Below are positions 45,311-56,600 of a DNA stretch of 64,000 bases, piece after piece. The notes under the pieces are model-generated. The model saw nothing but the letters and a program-made list of their open reading frames with translations, was not told the DNA's origin and ran no database searches. Within the stretch, counting starts at the first letter, position 1; every line of letters starts with the position of its first letter. Source of the stretch: Alentia gelatinosa. Lineage: Eukaryota > Annelida > Polychaeta > Phyllodocida > Polynoidae. The position numbers and the translations under genes are program-made. The DNA lies in NCBI GenBank assembly GCA_950022655.1, contig OX465583.1, forward strand, positions 32,453,360 through 32,517,359, read 5' to 3'.

Positions 45311-47627
45311 TGCTATGAAGTCATGTCAGATCGCTAACGGTGAAAATATAGTCTGACGTTGGTGGAGCTTATTAGTAGATTCACCAAAATGCTGTTGCGT
45401 AACTTTGGGTTTCACGGAATAGGAGAATGAATATGAATATGACCTTGGCGGGGTATCCCCAGGGAGCAACCGCTTACATTGTCTCACATTGTTACATCAC
45501 CTAGACAGAGATGTGGTCAGCTATAGGCCTCTGACAGCAGGCTCAGCACACACCGCTACAAATTATTATATGTATTGAACGCCAGGGCACTCTACATTGA
45601 CACGCATGCAAAATAATGCCAGGTGTCATAACTCTTGATCTAATTGGCATCTTGCCCAATCTTCTCGTCCCATTTATGATGGTGTCTGATAAACGATATC
45701 AGCGTAAACGCCTGCACCTCACATATCAACACCTGATAAGATGGCAGATTATGCAGTGATCTGTTAGCATATTGATCCCAATTTTTGTATATCTTCACCT
45801 ACTCTAGTTCTACAAGGAGCCATGAATAACTACGAGAACTGGAGACCAAATGTAATGAAAAAAAACATAAACATGTGTAATCATGGACTTAAATGACTTG
45901 TATACAAGTCCATAATGTAAACAAAAGGTTTATCAACCAAACAGACTTGTGGTTTGTTAGTGTACATTATTCCCATTATTCCGAACCCAGTCTACCCTGT
46001 ATCTCTTTACCTGTGGCACTGACGCCACTGGAAATTTTGGCACTGTGCCAGTCAATAGTATCAGTGATGCATAGATTTCCTTTGGGAAACGGCAGCTCAT
46101 CTCCTAGTCTCGTTAGAGACCATACAGGACCACTAAGATGGTATATAATGGTCAGGGGGAAATAGGTCCTTTCAATTTCAGGGAGAACTGATTGATTGAG
46201 TAGGAGGGGTCCGTACTTCTATTTCTACCTTCTTGAAGAGTCATAACCATTGAGACACGGTATGCGCCTCCAAAATTACTAGAAAGATTCTGCATCTGTG
46301 AGGCAAAAAGCCCAGCTTATGAGGTATTAAAGGCATATCGGAAAATTCACCCAGGTGCCACCTGGTGATATTGAATATTGTTGATTATAAGTCAAAACTA
46401 ATTTCATGGGATTTATTCTAATTCTAAATGAGTAGATTTAATGTCTTGTCCAGTTTATCCAATTTTTATAGGTATTATAGGCTAATTTACATTTGCTTGA
46501 TTACACAGGAAATGTGCCGAAAAATATGTTTTTCTTCAACTAAATCAAAAACGAGGTCGGTGACCTATGGTTTTGAAACCATAAAAGAATTTTTATATTT
46601 TCTACAATAAGAATTGTCATAATATTCAGCTCTAAATCAAAAACTAGCATGGTGACCCCTAATTTTTAAGTTAGATATGTGTATTGGAACACTTGGCGAT
46701 CATCATTTACAAATTTCAGGAAAAAGACATGGGTTTTAACATTCAAGCCAAATTGACCGGTATGCCTTTAAGCAAGGTGCCATGATGATTTAATGATAGT
46801 GTATATAGAAGATGAAATATAATGATTTTATGTTATATCTGCAGTGAAACAGTCAGCTCCAACACAAATTACAGTAAATTTATAGGCACACTCCATTTTG
46901 TACAATATATATAGTGTACTTTGTGTAGTACTCAGGAAAATCTTTTGTGGTTTGCAAATCCATATACCTTTTCCTGCCACCTGAACAACATCTGCCTACG
47001 TCCAAAACAATTGAATATCGATATAATGTTATATTTTATTCCTAATTCCCCTAGCGCTATATTTAAGGGCCTTGTTATTAGATTTATTCGCTATGAAATC
47101 CCTGCTTAGCTATAGATATTTACTTTAACGGCAGTTTCTATCTTTGGTTTTAGAGCACATTGTCTCCATCCCACAGTTATCTAGTCGGAAGCGATAGTGA
47201 ATTCTTAATGTGAATCCGGGTCGGGAACACAGACCGAGTTTAATACTCGAGGGATCTCTCTTGGGTAACAATACACGTGCTGCTGTTGAGTCAGTTGAGT
47301 TGTGTAAATCACATTTGTGTGGGCGGTAGGGGGGGGGGGGGGACAATGCGGTATTGACTTCCCCTCGGCTTCTCTGTTAGGCAGCCTGACTGTTGTCTCA
47401 CTGGGTAGTGTCTAATTCACCATGTTCACTGCTTACATAATTGACGCCCGAGAGATGCCTAGATAGTCTAGGTGTCGCTACCTGTATCACTCATGTAATA
47501 TTCATAGAACTATAGAGCTACTAACTAATCTTACTTGTGCCTCATCTAGATCTGCATGAATTATAGTCTACTGGGATTCTGGTGTTATTCATAGGGTATT
47601 TAAAAGTTATATACACATATTTTAAAG

Positions 47628-47690
47628 CACTGGACTAGTAATCACAAGGTTGTGGATTCGTGTCCCACTACAACCACATTTCCCCTTCAT
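47628..47690 (+). mobile_element. tRNA-derived SINE head
   Basis: AAAGCACTGGACTAGTAATC followed by GGTTGTGGATTCGTGTCCC resembles Pol III A and B boxes. It is too diverged to be a tRNA gene. Confidence 0.4.
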
Positions 47691-47757
47691 CCCAAGCAGT
47701 TGTAGATTGAATGCAATATCAAAGCTCAGTCCTTCTCCTACTATATGCTATGGGAAG

Positions 47758-48062
47758 TTAACCCTTTAAGGCCGGTTGATGCTTTAAGGCAACATTTGCT
47801 GGATATCTATGAAATTGTCTTTGAAAAGAAAATATTTTAACAATAAACTTGAAATTTGCACAGAATGTAGGTGTAACATCATATCTTTGAATTTTATATC
47901 ATAGAAATGAAAATATTAAGGATAACAAATCATATCACGTGATTAACCTTCGAATTTTGAGTTCAGAGGACAATGCCCCCGTCCCCTTGAACTGTACATA
48001 GTCACTAGTAGCCGTCCCCAAGTGTGGAGTTCTGCCATAGGCGGCCGTCCTTAAAGGGTTAA
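47758..48062. mobile_element. piggyBac-type MITE flanked by TTAA
   Basis: TTAA (47758-47761) then CCCTTTAAGG; the right end is CCTTAAAGGG (48049-48058) then TTAA (48059-48062). TTAA targets and CCC ends are the signature of the piggyBac superfamily. 305 bp, non-coding. Confidence 0.7.
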
Positions 48063-48620
48063 AGAATGATAGAGCCGTGGCAAAAACGCCACAAGCCAGT
48101 CAGGTACTACCTTGAAAATGACAGTTTCCAGTGAGATCAAAACGGTTTCTATACAATTTCTTTTTGATTGGGAAATAAAAGAATGCTCGTCTCATAAATG
48201 TATCTGGATGAAAATCTGAACCATGGGATGGTCTCTATATACCCCCTATGGGTGTCCTGGGGTCTTAGACCCACAATTTTACAATCATACAACCGCGGAG
48301 CACATCACCTGCAGATCTATGCTGCTGCGGAAAGCCAACCCAGGATACAGTTTAGTACCAGAGTGTCCCGCAATGTTCTCAAGCCTCGGCACACCGGTGC
48401 AAACATACCAGGTTCAAACAATGAGAGTTTAGAACCCTCCAGGGAACCTCAGGCCCCATCCCTGTGTAGTCTGCAGCTGGCCTTATATAGGTTTGCTGCT
48501 GCTACCTTGTATACCCAGTACTAACAGTGCTGCTACTGGTATCATTCAGGTAAACCACTGTAGAGTGCCAGTGCGAGCTGACCCGACAAGGGGCCAATGT
48601 GAATAATCCTATTTGAATTA

Positions 48621-49237
48621 TTAAGTGGGATTCACACGGAGAGACTCATGTTCCTCCAGCAGGGTTTGTCTGACACAATTTTCCTGAGATTATTAACCGG
48701 GACAGAGTCTCCACGTGTGACACCCCCCAGATCCAGATCCCCAGATGAGACTGAAGTGGAGAAGGGGAACTCGTCGCAGTCAATTTCCCCTCCCAAGGTA
48801 CATAACCTTGGATTTAAAGCAATTTGGATAATAAACATGTTAAAAAATGTTCTGGCATTTTGGTGAGACTGGCGAACATCTCGCTGGTAATGAAGTTATC
48901 AGTGGTGTGCTTTCTCGCATGTTCACACGGGAAGGGCGCCCTACACTATGTATCCTGAGACAATGTATCCTGGACATAGGTACTTGAGTCATATGGAAGG
49001 CATTCACATGGGAAAAAGCTGCAAGCTGCAAGATACTCTGTACCTTTTGAAAGGGAGCTTGTCTGAGACTATGTACCGGGTTTGTCCGCCCTTTTCCCTA
49101 GAGACTGGGGGTCGCTTTCAGCATTCTACTCTATGAAAGAGAGATCTATGAAAGAGGGAGAATTATCGGAGACTGGAGAAAGAAGTAAAGCGCACCAGTC
49201 TCAAGTGCGTGAGTCTCTCCGTGTGAATCCCACTTAA
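48621..49237. mobile_element. MITE with 27-bp perfect inverted ends including TTAA
   Basis: TTAAGTGGGATTCACACGGA plus GAGACTC at 48621-48647 is exactly inverted at 49211-49237. Whether TTAA is the target duplication or part of the ends cannot be told. Inner sequence has weaker self-similar phrases such as CACACGGGAA and TGTATCCTGAGACAATG. No transposase. Confidence 0.75.
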
Positions 49238-49429
49238 CATGTACAGATTGTATAAAAAAATCGATTTGTTTAGTTTTCATTTTAGTTTAGTTTTGGAGTG
49301 TCATGTGACTAGGATGTCTACAGCCGACTCAGAGAATGGCTGTGGCCTTATAAGGATGTGTATGTGCCATACAGCGGGACTAACAATGGCCTCAGTCGTT
49401 CCCTGGTTAATCAACCTTTCTGTGTTTTT

Positions 49430-50061
49430 ACCTACTATATCTAAAACGGTAGAATTTCGTCGAATCCGCTTGAAGTTGCTCCCGTACATAGAGACATAGT
49501 GAACCCGACCTGGGCCTGGAGATTGAAGGGCCACGAGAGTGAGATTCTTGTGCAGTGAAAAACTTTAGGCTGCTACTCTTTTTTGTATTTCTATACACAG
49601 ACATACGTTTTCTCTTCTGATTCATTTCGAGCCATGCCGAAATCAAAGTTTAGAATTGTAGTTTTCTGATCTACTTTTCTCGTGAGAAACCAATGAGATC
49701 GCAAGATTTCGCTGGTACCCCTTTCGAAACTCTGCTGGTTCTCCCACCAACCACCAGCCTAAGTATTTGGCCTCTTCAGAGCATCCGGCTCTGTGGAGTA
49801 GTCAGCAGAGTGTCAGGCTGGGAATGCTGGTGATGGGGGTTCGAACTCGGTAGTCGGGAAGATCATTTTTCAATTTTTTCACTAAGTATTTGGCCCTACA
49901 AGAGCAAGTGTCTGTGTGGAGCGGTCATCAGAGCGTCCGTTTGCGAACGTGAGTGTCTGGGGTTCGATCCCCGCCCCCGGCAGTCTTACATCTCTTTTAT
50001 CAAATATTTTTATCTCTTTTTTCAAATATTTTTAGGACTCGGACTCGACGAAGTCGCTAGT
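49430..50061 (+). mobile_element. SINE-like repeat, right member of an inverted pair
   Basis: About 630 bp, reverse complement of 38555-39166. It has two tandem tRNA-like modules: 49795-49865 ending GGGTTCGAACTC and 49905-49980 ending GGGTTCGATCCC, each with TGTGGAGYRGTCAKCAGAG upstream. The 3' end is ACTCGACGAAGTCGCTAGT. The 5' two-fifths has a 65-codon open frame on the other strand shared by both copies, with no recognised homology. Confidence 0.7.
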
Positions 50062-50260
50062 CCTACATATAAAACTTTCCCCACCTGTCAGTTTGACCCT
50101 CAGATGTGCTGATAATTTCGAGGAGGAACATTCCCCATTGGTGCCACTTTAGAGTAAATGACCATATTTATCTATAAATGAAATCATTTATACTGGTGTA
50201 GTTTCATTGATAGTTCATTCCATCCATTAAATATTAAAATGCTGTTTTATCTTCTTTCAG

Positions 50261-50461
50261 TTCCAAGCCGCTCCATCCACCCAGTCAACATCGGGACCCG
50301 CCCCGGAGGTGCCGGCCACCGGTGGCGCCACCTAGACGGGCACGGCAACGTAGCGCCGCTGGTCGGCACCGGGGCCAGGCAGGTACATCTGTAGAGTGGT
50401 GCGTGCGGCCAGGTACCAGCGACCGATGGATGTGCTGCCTGTGCTGCCCCCTATCGGCAAC
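50261..50461 (+). other. TBC1D16: 5' UTR part of TBC1D16 first coding exon
   Basis: It follows a strong CTTCTTTCAG acceptor. In-frame TAG codons at 50333 and 50351 mean the protein must start after them. ATG at 50426 is in frame but in poor context; ATG at 50462 matches the family start. Confidence 0.65.
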
Positions 50462-50656
50462 ATGAGTTTCACGAGCCTTTTTAAGAAGGCGACGGACCTG
50501 CTGGGCTTCACGAGCCCGGAGCGCCTGAGGCCGCCACCGCTCGACGGCGAGATCATCTACTGTAAGAACAACGTGTGCGTGCACCCGCCGGTCGCTCTAC
50601 GCCGCGAGGGCGACCACTTCCCGGGCTACCTCAACATCAGGTCGCAGGACGACGAG
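50462..50656 (+). CDS. TBC1D16: TBC1D16 coding exon 1
   Basis: Residues 1-65. PLDGEIIYCKNNVCVHPPVA and HFPGYLNIRSQDDE match the family N-terminal domain. Donor GTATGT, phase 0. Strongly GC-rich compared with its surroundings. Confidence 0.92.
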
Positions 50657-53600
50657 GTATGTGTGCCCCTCAAAATATTTCGATTCACTCCCCACCACCC
50701 TAGTAACCGACAGGGAAAACAAGATTGTAACAAAAAATACGGAGAGTTTAAGTTGACAGTTTAAAGGAGTGTCCCATTGACCCGACAACAATTCAACATC
50801 GTCGGGTGTGTGTTATACATGGTTATAGAAGACAAATCCCATGGTCTACCAGGGAAAATAGTGTTATGGGAAATATCCCAACCAATCAGAAATAGGCTTT
50901 TTCGTCCCTGACAAGAATCCTACAGTGTAAGAGTAAGGCTGACACTTCACAATGTGGTATCCCCAATTATGATTGTAGGAAAAATAAACCTGTTTCAATG
51001 TTTTAACATTGTCCCAACTTATTAGTTTCAAGGTGAGTGATGTTTATTAAACTTAATTAGACTTTAATTTAAGTCTATGATTAAGTGACAGTGGGTCTCT
51101 TAAGTCATAATTATCTCTTCTTTTTGTTTTGCTGTTATGCACAGTCAACTGGAAGGAGGGTGTGAATCTTAACTTTATTAAGTTTAAGCAAGGTGACGTT
51201 TTAAACACTGGGGAAGTCAAAAAAATTAAAAGAATTTTTTTTTTGTAAAACGAAGATAGTATTAATCAAGCTTTATCTACAGGCTGGTTTCACACCTTAT
51301 CTGCTTGGTTATGCAATACCTGCAGCCAAACAAACACCTGGCAACGTTTCTTAAGCATTGGGTGACTGGGTGTATAATAGTTATACGAGTATAATACATG
51401 TTTTAACTGTTTAGATTATTTCCAGAGAAAGTGTAATGATTGTATCGTATTCTGTAGTATTCCAGCTCCAATTTACACATGAATTTTGGCCCAGTACTGC
51501 TTCAGATATGATTTAGATAACATAGGAACACCACAGGTGGCTGATTCTAAAGTTTATACAGCCTAGACACGTTGATACAATACCCTAGTTTGTTCCATCC
51601 GTTTATTCTTTTAAAAAAAACACTCCTGCAATCACAACCACTGTTCACACTCTAGATGTGATTGCTGTGTGTCACTATAAGCATGAGGCTATGTTACTGG
51701 AAAGTCGGATATCAATGGAGATGTGGAAGGACCCACACCCAGGAACAAAAGACACCATCGCCATATTGAATAACACACAAGTGCTTAAGGCTCATTCAAC
51801 ATCCATGTCTTAAGCCACCCTGAGGGACTTACTAATGCAAACCATTCTGAGGAAAGCTAGGTGGACGAATGCAAATATTTTAGCCAGGTTCTTCAAAAAG
51901 GACACTCACCTCAGATGATATGGTTCTACATAGAGAGAAAGACAACTAACCACCTGCGAAGCCTTCTCTGGAGTAGCACAGATGATGTGTTAAAGTGTCT
52001 GTTGATATCCGACCGACCAGTAACAAGCAGTAGACTTTATAGGTTAAATGAGACTTACCTTGGTAGAAGGTGATCTTTGACCTAAAGTTTACAATGTTAT
52101 GAGGTCGTCAGATTGAGCAACATTCCCACCCAGGACTGTTGTCTCCCTACCCAAAATTGAGTTGCTCTCAGGGGGCAGGTCACCTGTGATTCTCTGGATG
52201 TTAAATACTGCTGGTATTCGATTAGTGCTACATCTATGTTGCTCGATCTGACAACCTCAGAACATCGTGGACTTTAAATCAAGTATCACATTCCACCAAG
52301 GTAAATCTCATTTAACCTATAAATTCTAATTGAAGAATATTTCCACTGTTTCTTACACAAACTGACACCCCTGAAAATAGGTACGCCGCCGTTTATATAG
52401 ATATTTCCTTTTTTTATAATACAAAAGGAGAACCTTCTAATTACCGGGGGAAAATGTGTTGTATGTTATGTTATTAAAGATGTGAGAGAAAGTCTGTCCA
52501 ACTCTAAAATCCCCGTGAAGAAATGATGTCCACTCCAGATTTTGACATAGTAGTTTTATTATTTGTTCCGAGTAGTCAACGTTTCGACGTATAAGCGTCT
52601 TCTTCAGGACAGGAATGTGATAACAACAAATTTTCAACGACTTATATACCCACTGTGGGGTTGCCCAAATAGGATGATCCTAATATGTCAACAAACACAC
52701 ATGCTCAGAACTGGGTAGTCCCATTTTGGTTATGTTATTAAAGTTATGTACATTATGGAAGTTCTGCACACCATTGTTTTCAATGCATTTCATGGGATGT
52801 TTTTATGAATGGTTTTATGGGATGACATTTCGCAAGAAAGTGACTTTTAGTCTATGCTTCGGTGTAAATTCACAATATGTTCACAGGAAAAATAACAATA
52901 TTCCTGAAAGTGAAGATCCTATCTGTGATTGAAGGCTATGATTCTGCAGAAGTTTTGCATTGAAATTTTGACATATATGAATGATCTAAATCTACCTGGA
53001 TAACAATAAATAGTAATGGAAATCCAGATAACGATTTCTCCATTAATCATTCCCACACTTTAATGCAGTTCGTTGGATTTACTTTGATTTCCCCAGATTA
53101 TGATAAGCAGCATATTTTTAAAGACATTGGAACATCGGGACAAAGACAAGATAATATACAAAACTATCATGCTGATCATTGTTTCTGAACAGGTTATATC
53201 GCATATTCGGCCAGTGAGTACTTGAATATACCAGTTGTATTTGCAATCTAACACACAAAAATTGTAATCATCCGTGCCCCAAGAAACGCGTAAGTAATAA
53301 CACAAACGTGCCCCAGTTCACCAAGGAGTAGTATTTAACGTCGGTGATCGGAAGGGTGATATCGGTGCTGGTTGAATTTGATTTTTGATTAATGACACAT
53401 ATATTTATCCTCGCATGTGTTGGTTGAAGAGAAGCATATTAACCATATGGTTAACAAGAGTAGTATATGTATTGATAATTTAATAATATCCTCATACTAT
53501 ATATTTGGCTATTGAGTAATACCTGTATAGGCTTTCTATTCAACCATAGAGTGAAACCCTCCTACTATATATTTTATATTGGACTAAAGATACCGGTTTG

Positions 53601-56600
53601 TTTTGTTTTAAGTCTCTTCATGTAGTTTTATATTTTGTCTTCCATCCGAAGATTCTACCCGTGGTTGAAATATTTATTTCATATAGGAATTAAGAAGACA
53701 AAACGAGGTTATTAAAACTACCGGACATCACCCAATTTCAAATACGGACGTTGTGTATTGATGCTTTGTTCATATTTTGACTCTTTGTAGATATTTGTAC
53801 ATTTCTATAATTAATGCAAATTGTGTTATATTATAACATTTAGCTTCTGCCTTTGACACTTTTTATTTTCTAGCAATACTAACTTATTGAACTCTAATTT
53901 TTTTTATCAAATATTATGTCTTTGTTAGATAATCTTCTAATTCACCTTTTTTGTGCGGGGTTTCAAAATCACGTCACTTATTATTATCACTGAATGTAAT
54001 ACCTATCAAAATGAAATCAATCGAATATTCTGGTGAGTAATTCTCTGATTAAACTGTAGGTGCTGGGATCGACACTGATCTTGACTTGGATCCCAAACTC
54101 GACGCTGCAGCGGAACCCGCGTAGCATAGAGAACAGTCCGCGCCACCCGGGAGGACCTCCACCACGCATCAGCCCGCGCCGGTCACCGCGACAGGAGTTT
54201 GCCCGCCCTGGACCATTTTCAGTTACCCCATCGGGCCAGTCCCAGTCGCCCGCGGCCGCCGCCGACGACGAGAACCGACAAGACCCGGCTGACACCGCCG
54301 AACAGAACGGTGTCTTAATCCCAGAGACGGGAGAAAACAAGAGACGATTATCGGGTCGGATCGTGTACGATCGTGCGACGGATACCGTGTATGACGCGTC
54401 TGAGATGAAACAGAAGGCTAATGGCGGCGGGAGCACCACGCCGTCGTCAGAGAGCGCGAGTCCGGCCACAGAGCGCCAGCTGCACATGATGCTGCATAAA
54501 AACCGCGTGCAGGAAATCAAGAAGGAGCGTAACAGCTCCAACCGCTCAGTCACCAGCATCGAGATGGAGGGCGACAATCTGGTCGTGGTCACAGAGGAGC
54601 TCGAGGACGACTCCATCTTTGACGACGATGACATCGACGATGACGACACCGGAAGTGGCTGTAACGAGGGCGGCGTTCAGCGCGTGAGCCGTAGCCATAA
54701 GGACTCGGGCGTGGGGACTCTGACGTCACGTGACACAGATTACAACACCAGCACAAGCAGCTCTGAGTACCCGAGCCCGACCAGCGAGCACTACCACCGC
54801 ATCCTGGGCGAGCTGCAGCAGAAATCCGGCGCCTCCACGCCCGGGATCACCGACCCCGAGTCCGGGACGCTCACACAAGCGGCGCTGCAGTCGCACACCA
54901 AGGCGGAAGTGGATAAACTGAAGGAGTCGCTCGATTTGAAGCTGAATCTGCGGACGACGGACGTGCCGGTGGACACGCGCCTCACGCCGGACATCTCCGT
55001 CACCGGCAGCCCGGGCTCGCTCGGCTCAGGGTCCACGTCTGGCCCGGACTCGCGGCCGCCCACGCCCATCACACCTCCCGACTCGCTGCCCGGCTCGCCC
55101 CGGTCGGCGGCAGGTGCGGGGCTCGAGTCGCCGGACTATGCAACCAGCGAGAGCGGGGCTGAGAACATGACCTTCCCGAGCAACTCAGTGTCATATGACA
55201 GGAACCGCCCCAATACAGGGTCCAGGAAGTCGGCCAAAGAGCAGGTCTGCGGGGTCTTCTCTGTGGATCTAGGTAAGATTCCTAACCCTCTACTCTTTAC
55301 CGTAGAGGGTCTGTGAGAGAGCAGTGAATGAGAAAGGGTATTAGTATCAAAGCATAACTCTAGCGGATGGTGGATTGACGTCCGAAGTCAGATTCGATTT
55401 TATCTCACCCCTGGTATTTCTTTCCTTATAGGCTTAACGTTGGGATCTTGTATTCAACGCCCATGGAGTATTGTAAAAAATACTCAATGGTTGATGATGT
55501 CACAAACGTTAGCCAAATAGTCAGTGATAGGGGTTAGATAAATTCAGAAGCCTATTCAGGATTATGGTCAGAGCCCGATCTCATCTTGTCTGAAAAGCCG
55601 CGTGAATTACGTAGCGCTACGTAATTCATGCGGCTTTTCATAGGTTTCCTCTCCAGTTCCTCACTTGATATGACGCTTGATTGTTAATATCATTATTTGT
55701 TTTGCCATGTTATTTGGAATATTTTATACCAATATTCCGTGCAATTTTCATATTCATGTAATTATTTCCTAATGTCCTTAAGGCAACTTAAGTAATATTT
55801 GTAATAGATCACTAGCTTGCTATTGACGAAAAGGAACTGTTCAACTGATGTAAATTCGAATATATATTTAGAACTTTCAATTTTGAAACGTATCATAGTA
55901 TAAACAGCTTGATGTATGTTAAGTGATTTACCACCGTGTTGCTGTAAGGGTAAATCACATCGGCCCACAGGCTGACTATTTTTACACCATAAATATAGAA
56001 AATTGAAAAAAACACTATCCTACAGGGTTCGTACAGAGCCTGGAAAACCTGGAAAAGCCTGGAATCATGCCTTTTGGTTTTCCAGGCCTGGGAAAGCCTG
56101 GAATTTTCACAGAGAGCCTGGAAAAACCTGGAGGACCCTGGAAAATTTAGTTTTTTATAAACAAATTTGTATTAATCTATAAAGTTCTGGTCATTATTTG
56201 CTTTCCTTGACTATGGTACCTGACTGCCTATGAAATTTCAGTGACTTGGATTAAATGATTCCAAAATTCCCATATTTGACCATGTATAGCAAATTGATTA
56301 TAATGTAGCTTGGATTTGATTATATCTTCATATTTAAAAGTGGCAAAAAAATTGAAGGGAGCTATCCCAAACGACTGAAATTTCACAGTTAATGAGGAAA
56401 ATTAAGGATATTTTAACTAGATTTGGTGATGAATCAGACATGGTTTTAAAAACAGTGACCAGATATGCCTGGAAAAATATATTAGAGCCTGGAAAAGCCG
56501 GGAAAAAGTCTGGAATTATATTGGTTTGTCTATGTACGAACCATGATCCTAGTGTGTCTCCTCATTTAGTTAGGGGACTGATTGACAGCTGTTTGGTGTG

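Larger units (their letters stand above)
37698..50260 (+). other. TBC1D16: Presumed TBC1D16 intron 1, repeat-rich, no gene recognised
   Basis: 12.5 kb without a coding exon that I can support. It holds an inverted pair of SINE-like repeats (38555 and 49430), palindromic elements (39228-39990), MITEs (44859-45310, 47758-48062, 48621-49237) and a SINE head near 47628. Stretches 40200-44800 and 45350-47600 show only AT-rich DNA and dispersed repeat fragments, such as 46490-46690, which resembles 25760-26030 and 38110-38340. Confidence 0.5.
50657..54059 (+). other. TBC1D16: TBC1D16 intron, no further gene seen
   Basis: 3.4 kb. It contains a foldback element (52032-52327) and a CTGAAGAAG..GAAACG motif on the minus strand (52575-52610). 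The remainder is AT-rich and unremarkable. Confidence 0.6.

Noticed and set aside
54017..54649. 210-codon minus-strand frame opposite TBC1D16 coding exon 2
   Set aside because: Low-complexity Ser/Arg/Pro shadow of the sense exon, with no splice or homology support.
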